Positions 1 through 5,738 of a stretch of 5,738 nt of DNA are shown here, piece by piece. Position 1 is the stretch's first letter. The number at the start of each line of letters is the position of its first letter. Origin of the DNA: CAVQNQ01 sp964427655. GTDB lineage: Bacteria > Acidobacteriota > Terriglobia > Bryobacterales > Bryobacteraceae. Location: contig CAYRWE010000310.1 of assembly GCA_964427655.1 (NCBI GenBank), forward strand, positions 1 to 5,738. The letters are read 5' to 3'. The notes beneath the pieces were generated by a model. The model had not been told where the DNA came from, did no database searches, and saw only the letters and a list, made by a program, of their open reading frames with translations. The translations under genes and the position numbers were made by a program.

Positions 1-326
1 CCGTCCTGGCGATCGCCAAGTTCCGCCTGGGTTTTGGAATCGAGATGTTAAGGACCGTGGCCTTCGTGGTCATCGTTTTCGGAAATCAAGCCACCACATA
101 CACGAATCGGGAACGCCAGCGCATGGGGTTCTGTCGCCCTAGCGCCTTGCTCGTCGGGTCTTCTACCATGGATCTACTGATCGCCTCAGTCCTGGCTACT
201 TGCGGAATCGCCATGGCTTCGCTACCCGTACTGGTGGTCGGAGCAATACTCGTAGCGGCGGCGGTCTTCGCATTCATCGTGGACTTTGCAAAGGTACCGT
301 TGTTTAACCGTCTCAAGATTGCATAG
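1..326 (+). CDS. C-terminal membrane part of a P-type cation ATPase (proton-efflux type likely), partial at 5' end
   Basis: Only the last 107 residues are visible. The frame is open from base 3 and ends at TAG 324-326. The methionine codon at base 45 is internal: the reading continues upstream as VLAIAKFRLGFGIE, so it should not be taken as the start. The fragment has three hydrophobic segments (about residues 16-33, 57-72 and 74-95). A charged loop with NRERQRM and RPS separates the first two, and it ends in a short basic tail (KVPLFNRLKIA). The pattern FGNQATTY-x-RER, then a DLLI helix, then FAFIVDFAKVP matches my recollection of the end of plasma-membrane H+-ATPase-like (P3A) or related P-type ATPases. 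Such pumps couple ATP hydrolysis to cation transport across the inner membrane. The phosphorylation and nucleotide-binding domains lie outside the window, so the ion is not established; a Ca2+ or Mg2+ pump remains possible. The gene converges on the GH2 gene. Confidence 0.72.
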   Translation, partial: VLAIAKFRLGFGIEMLRTVAFVVIVFGNQATTYTNRERQRMGFCRPSALLVGSSTMDLLIASVLATCGIAMASLPVLVVGAILVAAAVFAFIVDFAKVPLFNRLKIA

Positions 327-386
327 AAGAGGAAGCGCGGTGCGAGACACGTTCGTCAATGAGCGGGCTGAGCTCTAACTCAGAGG

Positions 387-524
387 CTGACAGGTCGCTG
401 AAAAACGGCTGAAATGGTCCAGCCGCCGATGAACAGCGATAAACGCCGATTGAAGACAAAGTACTTATCCGCGTTCATCTGCGTTGATCGGCGGCCTATT
501 TGCCTTTTTTCAGCATCCTGCTAG
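387..524. repeat. Nested imperfect inverted-repeat element in convergent intergenic gap
   Basis: Outer arms 387-409 and 502-524 pair at 18 of 23 positions. Their best part is GCTGAAAAACGGC (397-409) against GCCTTTTTTCAGC (502-514), with one mismatch. Inside them, a second pair of 30-base arms (422-451 and 466-495) matches at 23 of 30 positions around a 14-base loop (452-465). The inner arms also have an exact 10-base rhythm: CGAT begins at 427, 437 and 447, and GCGTT begins at 471 and 481. On either strand the outer stem ends in a short T-run (TTTTTT at 505-510 on +, five T on - at 405-401). The element lies between two convergent stop codons, so it could terminate transcription in both directions. 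It could also be a dispersed REP- or MITE-like palindrome. It has no coding capacity of its own. The structure is read directly from the sequence; its function and copy number are unknown. Confidence 0.75.
397..514. terminator. Possible bidirectional terminator formed by the inverted-repeat element
   Basis: The stem GCTGAAAAACGGC / GCCTTTTTTCAGC puts an A-tract on one side and a T-tract on the other, so transcripts in either direction would carry a large hairpin followed by or merging into a U-run. It sits 71 bases after the ATPase stop and 48 bases beyond the GH2 stop, the expected place for a shared terminator of convergent genes. The stem is long and interrupted rather than a compact GC hairpin, so the role is inferred. 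Confidence 0.35.
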
Positions 525-561
525 GGGCCGCCATGGACGCGTGGGCGCCGAGCAACAGTTT

Positions 562-2658
562 TCACGGCTTCCAGACAGTGGTGTGAACGGAAGAACCGGA
601 GGGGCGCAGTACGTCCAGCCTCACTTGAATGGGCTTTACCTCGGTCATCCTGATGACTGCCGAGGCCCGCCCGCCCGGCTCAATCTCGGCCAACTTCGTC
701 TCGAAGCGCTCTACCGGGATGCCGCCGAAACCATACACAACCGTCCTGAGGACATAACCCCGGAGCGCGTAGGCCGGCGTGGTGGCCCGGGCCTTCATTT
801 GAACCTTCAGTTCCGCCTGGTTGCCGCTCACAGTGAAGAACTCTAACGGGCTGGATTCGGTCCGCAGGACGTCGAACGAAGGCTTGCGCTTACCGTACAC
901 GTCCACCACGCCGTGAACGCGCTGCTTCATCGCGCCCACGCCGCGGTCGCCAACGTGCGTGCGGTAATCGTTGTAACAGAAGAAGATCAGTCCAGCCACA
1001 AAATCCCGCTGCCGGAATACCTTGTCGTGGTTAAGCAGTACCGACACGCGGGCGTCATCGCCTTCCGGACGCTCTGGCGTGCAAGCGCAGTAACCGTATT
1101 CCGAGATGACCACGGGCTTTCCGGGAAAAACTCGATGGATCTCATCGAGGACGGTCCCGAGGGTTTCGATCGTGCCCGGGTGCCATGTCCCGATGTACTC
1201 GTTGCACATCACATAGTCCATTACGCCCGAAACATCCTTTTCGGGTGTCGTAAAGAGCGAGTTGGAGGCGTAGGAGACCAGCCGCTTAGGGTCCAGCGTT
1301 TTGCATTCTTCGTACATGCGCTTGGCAAACGCGTAGGCTGGGAGATTCTGACCGCCGATCTCGTTGCACACCCCCCAGGAGAAAATACAGGGGTGATTGC
1401 GGTCGCGGACGATCATCTCTCGCAGTTGTTCCAGGCCGTTGTTCATGATGTCCGCGGAAGGCTCTTTGCTCACGCCTTGGAACGTGCCGGAACCCCAGGT
1501 AGGGACTTCGGTCTGAATGAACATTCCATGGCGGTCGCACCAGTCAAGCACGGCTCGGTCCTGCGGCCAGTGAACACGCGTATAAACGCAGTTTAATTCC
1601 TTCATGTCGGCTAAGTCGTGCTCGATCCAGTCGAGGGGCTCGGCCATTCCGTACTCCGGGTTGCTGCCGGCCATCCGCTCCACGCCCATCAGGCGGACCT
1701 TTGCGCCATTGAGATAGAATGCGCCGTCCCGGATCTCGATTTTGCGTATTCCGAAGATCGTATCTAGCGAGTGCCCCCCTTCCAGTGCGGCGCTGAGGGT
1801 ATAAAGGGCGGGATGGTCGACGTGCCAGAGCCGCGGTTCCCGTATAGTCGCCGCCGATAGCGCGATGGTCTTCGTCTCGCCCGCGGCCACTTGCGCCGGC
1901 TCCGACCCAATCGCCGTGAAGACTGTATTTCCAGAGGTTTCGTCGATAACACGGTAGTCCACGCGACTGTTCCAGGTCTTCTGCGACGTGTTCCGTACCA
2001 CCACGGAAACGGCAATCGATGCGGTTCCAGCGGACAGATCGGGTTCAGCGTCTACATCGAGGTGTTCGATGAATACCTTCGGCGTGACCCGTAACTGTAC
2101 TGGCCGATAGATACCGCCATCGTGTGCCCAGTCGCTCGAACGCCCGCGCGGCAGCATGTGCTCGTTGAAGGCGTTGTCCACTCTCACCACCAATACGTTC
2201 GGCGCGCCGTATCGCAACAGACGCCCAATGTCTAGCGTGAACGCCGTATAGCCCTTGCCGATATGCCGCCCGGCTTCCTTCCCGTTCACCCAAACGGTCG
2301 CCGTATGAAACACCGCTTCGAATTCCAACCGGACCGCGCGGTCGGACCACGCCTGTGGTGCTTCAAAGGTTCGTTTATACCATGCCAATCCCCGGTACTC
2401 TGTATTTTCCGGCTCGACCTGCCAGGTGTGGGGGACCCGTACTTCCCGCCAACCGGCGGCCGGACCTTCCGGGAGGGGCCACCCCCCTTGCTCGCCTTTT
2501 CCGTCTGGATCGAGCCGGAACAGCCACAAACCGTCAAGAGAAGTGCTCTCGCCGTTGGGACCAGGTGCGACAGAGGATACCGGGGCGGCTTCCGATGGGG
2601 AGCCGGCCAGGAGTGGAACGGCCGCGCCGGTAGTGAAGAAGCGTCGTCGGGTCAACAT
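562..2658 (-). CDS. Glycoside hydrolase family 2 enzyme (beta-galactosidase/beta-glucuronidase-like), Tat-exported
   Basis: A 698-residue exo-glycosidase predicted to remove non-reducing-end beta-linked sugars by a retaining mechanism. Residues 3-20 (TRRRFF, then a hydrophobic stretch and PLLAGS) form a twin-arginine signal, so the folded enzyme is probably exported to the periplasm or beyond. Domain order follows GH2: a sugar-binding jelly-roll domain at about 40-190 (VPHTW 75-79, WVNGKEAGRH 123-132, DGGIYRPV 180-187), an immunoglobulin-like domain at about 195-305, and a TIM barrel at about 310-600. The signature RDRNHPCIFSWGVCNE ends in the expected acid/base E433, and VVISEYGY holds the expected nucleophile E520. 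Residues 601-698 form a small beta-rich tail. The length is typical of shorter bacterial GH2 enzymes. The start is fixed by a good ribosome binding site and the signal peptide. Substrate (galactoside, glucuronide, mannoside) cannot be read from sequence. The gene is divergent from the esterase. Confidence 0.93.
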   Translation of the reverse strand: MLTRRRFFTTGAAVPLLAGSPSEAAPVSSVAPGPNGESTSLDGLWLFRLDPDGKGEQGGWPLPEGPAAGWREVRVPHTWQVEPENTEYRGLAWYKRTFEAPQAWSDRAVRLEFEAVFHTATVWVNGKEAGRHIGKGYTAFTLDIGRLLRYGAPNVLVVRVDNAFNEHMLPRGRSSDWAHDGGIYRPVQLRVTPKVFIEHLDVDAEPDLSAGTASIAVSVVVRNTSQKTWNSRVDYRVIDETSGNTVFTAIGSEPAQVAAGETKTIALSAATIREPRLWHVDHPALYTLSAALEGGHSLDTIFGIRKIEIRDGAFYLNGAKVRLMGVERMAGSNPEYGMAEPLDWIEHDLADMKELNCVYTRVHWPQDRAVLDWCDRHGMFIQTEVPTWGSGTFQGVSKEPSADIMNNGLEQLREMIVRDRNHPCIFSWGVCNEIGGQNLPAYAFAKRMYEECKTLDPKRLVSYASNSLFTTPEKDVSGVMDYVMCNEYIGTWHPGTIETLGTVLDEIHRVFPGKPVVISEYGYCACTPERPEGDDARVSVLLNHDKVFRQRDFVAGLIFFCYNDYRTHVGDRGVGAMKQRVHGVVDVYGKRKPSFDVLRTESSPLEFFTVSGNQAELKVQMKARATTPAYALRGYVLRTVVYGFGGIPVERFETKLAEIEPGGRASAVIRMTEVKPIQVRLDVLRPSGSSVHTTVWKP

Positions 2659-2661
2659 AGG

Positions 2662-2668
2662 TCACCTC
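2662..2668 (-). promoter_or_regulatory. Ribosome binding site of the GH2 gene
   Basis: On the minus strand GAGGTGA precedes the ATG at 2658-2656. Its GAGG core lies six bases upstream of the start. This is close to a perfect anti-16S match and, with the twin-arginine signal starting right after, fixes the GH2 start. Confidence 0.8.
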
Positions 2669-2934
2669 AAGCGAAACATGGCAGCCGATAGACTGTCAAT
2701 CCATAGGGACTGACTCCGAGGTTTGGCCGCGCCCTCACGCGGGCCCGGAGGCCCAGCACCGCGCTCCGCGAATCTTGCACAAAGGACGCGGCTCTGACTG
2801 CCTTGTCGAACCACCGGAAGCATCCGCATTGGTGAGTGGTCGCTATTTGGAATGACCCAGGAAGCATACACTGAAGAAGTACATGTGCGCATCGTGGTCG
2901 ATGCCGCTGATGGGCCGGTTGGGGCCCGAGTCAC

Positions 2935-2940
2935 GAGGAG
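2935..2940 (+). promoter_or_regulatory. Ribosome binding site of the esterase gene
   Basis: GAGGAG followed by AAACG and then ATG at 2946. Spacing of five bases is ideal. It selects this start over the in-frame ATG at 2883, which has no such site and would put 21 charged and irregular residues ahead of the signal peptide. Confidence 0.85.
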
Positions 2941-2945
2941 AAACG

Positions 2946-4061
2946 ATGAACCCCAGAAAACTCTTCCTGCTGGCCCTGGTTGTGGCCGCATCGCGCGGCT
3001 CGGCGCAGCCGCCGCCTCCAGACACACTGGTTTCGCCGGAGGTCCAACCGGACCGCAGGGTCACCTTCCGCGTTCGCGCCCCCAAGGCCGCTCAGGTCAC
3101 GCTCTTTGGCGCCTGGATGCCGCTCGGGACCGAAGAGCCGATGACTAAGGATGCCGACGGCATCTGGAGCGTCACCGTGGGCCCGCTGGCGCCCAACGGC
3201 TATCTGTACACGTTCACCGTGGACGGCGTGACCGTCGCCGACCCGGTGAACCCCGACGTCAAGCTGCGGCAGCGAACCTCCGCAAGCCTGCTGGAGATTC
3301 CCGCGACTCCGCCGGCACCGTGGGAGGTCCGGGACGTGCCTCACGGCAGCGTGGAACTGAGCTGGCTGAAATCGAACGTGTTGGACGGCTCCACGCGCCA
3401 GGTGTTCGTCTACCTGCCGCCCGGTTACGACAAATCGACCGCCCGCTACCCGGTGTTCTATCTATTCCACGGCAGTGGCGATGTGGCGGCCAGTTGGACC
3501 CAGGCCGGGAAGGCGAACCTGATTCTGGACAGTCTCATCGCCGAGAAGAAGGCCGTGCCTATGATCGTGGTGATGCCGCTCGGCCATGCCGTGCCCTTCG
3601 GCTCCGCGCCGGCAATACAGGCGAAGAATATGCCGCTGTTCGAGGAATACCTGTTCAAGGAAATCATCCCCTGGGTCGATGCCAGGTACCGCACCGCTTC
3701 CGGCCGCGAGAACCACGCCATCGCCGGTCTTTCGATGGGCGGCGGGCAGTCCTCCAACATCGGTTTCGCCCACCTGGACTACTTCAGCGCCATCGGGATC
3801 TTCAGCTCATCGGGAGGCCCCGAGTTCGCCAACCGGTTCAAGGAACAGCTTGCCGACCCGAAGGCGACCAACGCCAGGCTGAACGTGCTCTGGATGGGAA
3901 TCGGCAAGCAGGACGCCGGTTACGAACGCGCCAGGCAGTTCTCCGAGATGCTGACGAAGTACCAGATCAGGCACACCTTCCACGAGACCGAGGGCGGGCA
4001 CGTTTGGGCTGTGTGGCGTTGGGCCTTGAACGAATTCACGCCACTGCTGTTCCGTCCCTAA
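2946..4061 (+). CDS. Secreted esterase of the feruloyl/acetyl-xylan esterase D type (CE1-like, PF00756) with N-terminal E-set domain
   Basis: A 371-residue exported alpha/beta hydrolase. Residues 1-20 are a Sec signal peptide: MNPRK, hydrophobic FLLALVVAA, then a likely signal peptidase I site after RGSA. A Pro-rich linker leads to an immunoglobulin-like domain of the CBM48/E-set kind at about 30-118 (FRVRAPKAAQVTLFGAW, then NGYLYTFTVDG). The catalytic domain covers about 130-371. FYLFHGSG (171-178) is the oxyanion-hole strand, GLSMGGG carries the nucleophile S263, and GGHVW carries the likely histidine H352; D323 in GKQD is the best acid candidate. Such enzymes cleave feruloyl or acetyl groups from plant cell-wall polysaccharides; related folds include enterochelin esterases and mycolyltransferases. 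Divergent pairing with an exported GH2 enzyme favours a polysaccharide role. Exact substrate unknown. An upstream in-frame ATG at 2883 would add 21 residues but lacks a binding site. Confidence 0.88.
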   Translation: MNPRKLFLLALVVAASRGSAQPPPPDTLVSPEVQPDRRVTFRVRAPKAAQVTLFGAWMPLGTEEPMTKDADGIWSVTVGPLAPNGYLYTFTVDGVTVADPVNPDVKLRQRTSASLLEIPATPPAPWEVRDVPHGSVELSWLKSNVLDGSTRQVFVYLPPGYDKSTARYPVFYLFHGSGDVAASWTQAGKANLILDSLIAEKKAVPMIVVMPLGHAVPFGSAPAIQAKNMPLFEEYLFKEIIPWVDARYRTASGRENHAIAGLSMGGGQSSNIGFAHLDYFSAIGIFSSSGGPEFANRFKEQLADPKATNARLNVLWMGIGKQDAGYERARQFSEMLTKYQIRHTFHETEGGHVWAVWRWALNEFTPLLFRP

Positions 4062-4217
4062 GGTGAGACGCTGCCGAACGCCAAGGGCGTCCTGTCGCAT
4101 CGCGCGCAATACCGCACGCCGAATTACAAGGAAGGTCGCACTGCCGTTCGGGAGCCTCCATCGGCGTCTGAAGTCACGGAGCGCTCGGACGGCTATCTCG
4201 TGGGAAGCCCGGTATAA
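4062..4217 (+). pseudogene. Possible start-less coding remnant between esterase and ligase
   Basis: Directly after the esterase stop the same frame stays open for 51 codons up to TAA 4215-4217. The translation includes TLPNAKGVLSHRAQYRTPNY and ends DGYLVGSPV. Most third positions are G or C in the first half, as in the flanking genes, but there is no ATG, the only in-frame GTG is near the end (4197-4199), and no ribosome binding site is apparent. The esterase already has a normal C-terminus (FTPLLFRP), so this is unlikely to be part of it. I do not recognise a family. It may be a decayed gene fragment or merely chance open frame in GC-rich DNA. The rest of the gap up to the ligase (4218-4226) holds no other feature. 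Confidence 0.25.
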
Positions 4218-4226
4218 GATGAGGAC

Positions 4227-5315
4227 GTGAACCTTCCTGTGAACCCACCGGTGTTGCCGATGCTGGCAAAGCGAGTGGATGAGCTGCCGGCCGAGGGCAA
4301 GTGGATCTTTGAACCGAAATGGGACGGCTTTCGCGCGCTGGTTTTCCGCGACGGCGACGAACTTGAAATCCAAAGCCGGGATGAAAAGCCGCTGAACCGC
4401 TATTTTCCCGAGATTGTGGAGGCACTCAAGTCTCAATTACCGCCGCGCGCCGTGCTCGATGGGGAAATCGTGATTGCGCGCGGGAGCGTGCTCGATTTCG
4501 AGGCGCTTCAACTGCGGCTGCATCCGGCGGCATCGCGGGTCAAGACGCTAGCTAAGCAGACGCCGGCTTCGATTGTCTTCTTCGACTTGCTTTCGGACGG
4601 TGAGCGGGATTTGCGGAATGAGCCCTTCGAATTACGAAGGATGATGCTTGAGGACATCCTTCGGAACGCGGCGCCACCGGTTTACATTACGCCGGCGACA
4701 CAGGAACGGGCCACCGCCTTGGACTGGTTCCGGCGATTCGAAGGAGCAGGCCTGGATGGCGTGATGGCCAAGCCGGTTTCGGGAAGCTACCAACCGGACA
4801 AGCGGGTGATGCTCAAAGTGAAGCACGAGCGGGAGTGCGATTGCGTAGTAGCGGGATTTCGCTGGTACAAGGGCGCGGAGAACGAAGCGGTCGGCTCGCT
4901 GCTGCTGGGGCTTTATGACCAGGCGGGTATGCTGCAGCACGTGGGTGTGTGCGCGAGTTTCACAGCGGAGAAAAGAAGGGAACTGCTGCACCTTCTGGCG
5001 CCATATCGCGCGAACGCATTGGAAAATCACCCCTGGAAGGAGTGGGTTGGCCATCTGACGGCCGACGGAGAAACGGGTGGCCGTGTCCCGGGGGCAGAGA
5101 GTCGCTGGAGCCGCGGCAAGGATCTTTCCTGGGAGCCGCTGAGAGCGGAGCTCGTGGTGGAAGTGGCGTACGAGCACATGCAGGGTTCGCGTTTCCGCCA
5201 CATGGCACATTTCCGCAGGTGGCGAACGGATAAGAGACCGCAAGACTGCACGTATGAACAGTTGGAAGTCGTGCCGCCGCATGAACTGGCGACGATTTTC
5301 GCAGCCGCGCGGTGA
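4227..5315 (+). CDS. ligC: ATP-dependent DNA ligase, LigC type (non-homologous end-joining family)
   Basis: A 362-residue ligase that seals DNA nicks or ends through an enzyme-AMP intermediate. Motif I is FEPKWDGFR with the adenylated K31. SRDEKPLNRYFPEI (50-63) is motif Ia, DGEIVI (78-83) motif III, VFFDLL (117-122) motif IIIa, LDGVMAK (176-182) motif IV and VMLKVKH (194-200) motif V with K197 and K199. An OB-fold domain fills about 203-345, ending in RFRHMAHFRRWRTDK, the motif VI region. Length and the absence of polymerase and phosphoesterase domains fit stand-alone LigC rather than full LigD. The GTG at 4227 is chosen because LPVNPPVLPMLAK resembles the usual N-terminus and an in-frame TAA at 4215-4217 limits further extension. 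Its ribosome binding site is poor (GAGG only two bases away); GTG 4239 or ATG 4260 are alternatives. It is convergent with the PolDom-like gene, 16 bases apart. Confidence 0.9.
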   Translation: MNLPVNPPVLPMLAKRVDELPAEGKWIFEPKWDGFRALVFRDGDELEIQSRDEKPLNRYFPEIVEALKSQLPPRAVLDGEIVIARGSVLDFEALQLRLHPAASRVKTLAKQTPASIVFFDLLSDGERDLRNEPFELRRMMLEDILRNAAPPVYITPATQERATALDWFRRFEGAGLDGVMAKPVSGSYQPDKRVMLKVKHERECDCVVAGFRWYKGAENEAVGSLLLGLYDQAGMLQHVGVCASFTAEKRRELLHLLAPYRANALENHPWKEWVGHLTADGETGGRVPGAESRWSRGKDLSWEPLRAELVVEVAYEHMQGSRFRHMAHFRRWRTDKRPQDCTYEQLEVVPPHELATIFAAAR

Positions 5316-5331
5316 GTGTTCAGGAGGGCTG

Positions 5332-5738
5332 TCAGGTGGCCTTCTGAGAGCCGCGGCCAACGCGCAATTCGCGCCACTGGCGGGTGGGATCGTCATCGGG
5401 ATCGGGCGTTTCCTGGCCAGGCCGGATGTCTTCGGGGACGTGGCGCAGGTTGACGCGAATACGGGTCCAGGTGGAGGAGCGGCCGCGCATGGAGTCGACC
5501 AGCACGTCGTCTACGGCGAGATACGCGGCGGGAGTGGGGTATTTGGCTTTCCAGCGTTCGAGGCCGGCCAGGGCAGCGTCCCGATCGGGCGAATTGGCGA
5601 CGGTGATGAGAGGCATTTTGGCGCGCGGCTTGGAGGCGGAGCGAGAGCGTGAAGGTGCGACTCGCGGCGCCTCTCCCTCTGCGCGGCGAAAGTGAGGCGG
5701 CCAAGGGGCATCGGCGAGGCCCTCGGCTTCATCTTTGG
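5332..5738 (-). CDS. Putative NHEJ polymerase/primase (LigC/LigD PolDom-type) protein, C-terminal part only
   Basis: On the minus strand the frame ending at TGA 5334-5332 is open without a stop to the right edge, giving about 134 visible residues. The ATG at 5616 is internal: upstream of it the frame reads KDEAEGLADAPWPPHF, then RRAEGEAPRVAPSR and a Ser/Arg/Lys-rich linker. After it come PLITVANSPDRDAALAGL, ERWKAKYP, MRGRSSTWTRIRVNL, RHVPEDIRP and an acidic PDPDDDP stretch. From memory, stand-alone PolDom proteins of bacterial end joining end with a similar 'GL-DAPWPP-F ... EG-P-RV-PSR' segment and an extension containing 'GLERWK' and 'MRGR--TW-R-RVNL-HVPE'. The archaeo-eukaryotic primase core that would prove this lies beyond the window. 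Pairing with the convergent LigC-type ligase supports the call. If wrong, it is an uncharacterised conserved protein whose visible part is still clearly coding. Confidence 0.6.
   Translation of the reverse strand, partial: KDEAEGLADAPWPPHFRRAEGEAPRVAPSRSRSASKPRAKMPLITVANSPDRDAALAGLERWKAKYPTPAAYLAVDDVLVDSMRGRSSTWTRIRVNLRHVPEDIRPGQETPDPDDDPTRQWRELRVGRGSQKAT

Larger units (their letters stand above)
2659..2945. promoter_or_regulatory. Divergent intergenic region between the GH2 and esterase genes
   Basis: These 287 bases separate two divergent exported-enzyme genes and must hold the GH2 promoter and probably the esterase promoter. I found no convincing -35/-10 pair. A small GC palindrome, GGGCC-CGGA-GGCCC at 2741-2754, is the only clear symmetry and is too short and common in such DNA to call an operator. 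Several frames are open here, but none has a plausible start with ribosome binding site or a recognisable protein, so I treat the region as non-coding. Shared control of both genes is an inference from their arrangement. Confidence 0.5.

Noticed and set aside
45..326. A complete 93-residue membrane protein starting at ATG 45
   Set aside because: The frame is open upstream to the left edge and the residues before the ATG continue the P-type ATPase C-terminal pattern.
368..383. Small hairpin CTGAG-CTCTAA-CTCAG as a terminator of the ATPase gene
   Set aside because: The stem is only five base pairs and no T-run follows.
422..495. Tandem 10-base units as a CRISPR array
   Set aside because: Units are contiguous, too short, and arranged as two inverted arms without unique spacers.
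913..1596. 227-codon plus-strand open frame
   Set aside because: It is antisense to the GH2 catalytic barrel, lacks family motifs and a binding site, and is explained by the GC-rich codon use of the real gene.
2741..2754. GC palindrome GGGCC-CGGA-GGCCC as an operator
   Set aside because: Five-base arms of G and C are expected by chance in this DNA and there is no second copy nearby.
3320..4066. 248-codon plus-strand open frame overlapping the esterase
   Set aside because: Its product is low-complexity, Arg-rich and motif-free, whereas the esterase frame has a signal peptide, GLSMGG and GGH motifs.
3807..4436. 209-codon minus-strand open frame spanning the esterase end, the gap and the ligase start
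   Set aside because: It is antisense to two well-supported genes and shows no recognisable domain or start signal.
4632..5396. 254-codon minus-strand open frame
   Set aside because: It is antisense to the ligase and overlaps the end of the PolDom-like gene; Arg/His-rich translation without motifs.
5332..5616. A complete 94-residue small protein starting at ATG 5616
   Set aside because: The same frame stays open and protein-like upstream to the window edge, and there is no good ribosome binding site, so the ATG is an internal methionine.

Overview
The window is GC-rich, gene-dense bacterial DNA, most likely from a soil-type Acidobacteriota of the Solibacter/Bryobacter kind or a similar environmental lineage. 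This rests on gene content and protein flavour only: a Tat-exported glycoside hydrolase, a secreted CE1-type esterase and a LigC-type end-joining ligase. No rRNA or other phylogenetic marker is present, so the assignment is an inference.

Layout. Bases 1-326 (+) are the 3' end of a P-type cation ATPase gene whose start lies outside the window. Bases 327-561 are a convergent intergenic gap containing a nested inverted repeat (387-524). Bases 562-2658 (-) encode a complete glycoside hydrolase family 2 enzyme with a twin-arginine signal. A 287-bp divergent intergenic region (2659-2945) separates it from a secreted alpha/beta-hydrolase esterase at 2946-4061 (+). Bases 4062-4226 hold a short stretch that looks coding but has no start and may be a gene remnant. 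Bases 4227-5315 (+) encode a complete ATP-dependent DNA ligase of LigC type. Bases 5332-5738 (-) are the 3' end of a gene that runs off the right edge; its reading frame stays open to the last base, and its protein resembles the C-terminal part of the polymerase/primase (PolDom) proteins that partner such ligases.

Two functional themes appear. The GH2 enzyme and the esterase are divergently transcribed, both exported, and fit breakdown of an esterified plant-type polysaccharide, with ester removal by one and glycosidic cleavage by the other. The ligase and the putative PolDom gene are convergent with 16 bp between their stop codons and fit a bacterial non-homologous end-joining module, although no Ku gene is visible. 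I see no CRISPR array, tRNA, rRNA or intact mobile element. The items most worth following up are the nested repeat, the PolDom-like edge gene and the possible remnant ahead of the ligase.
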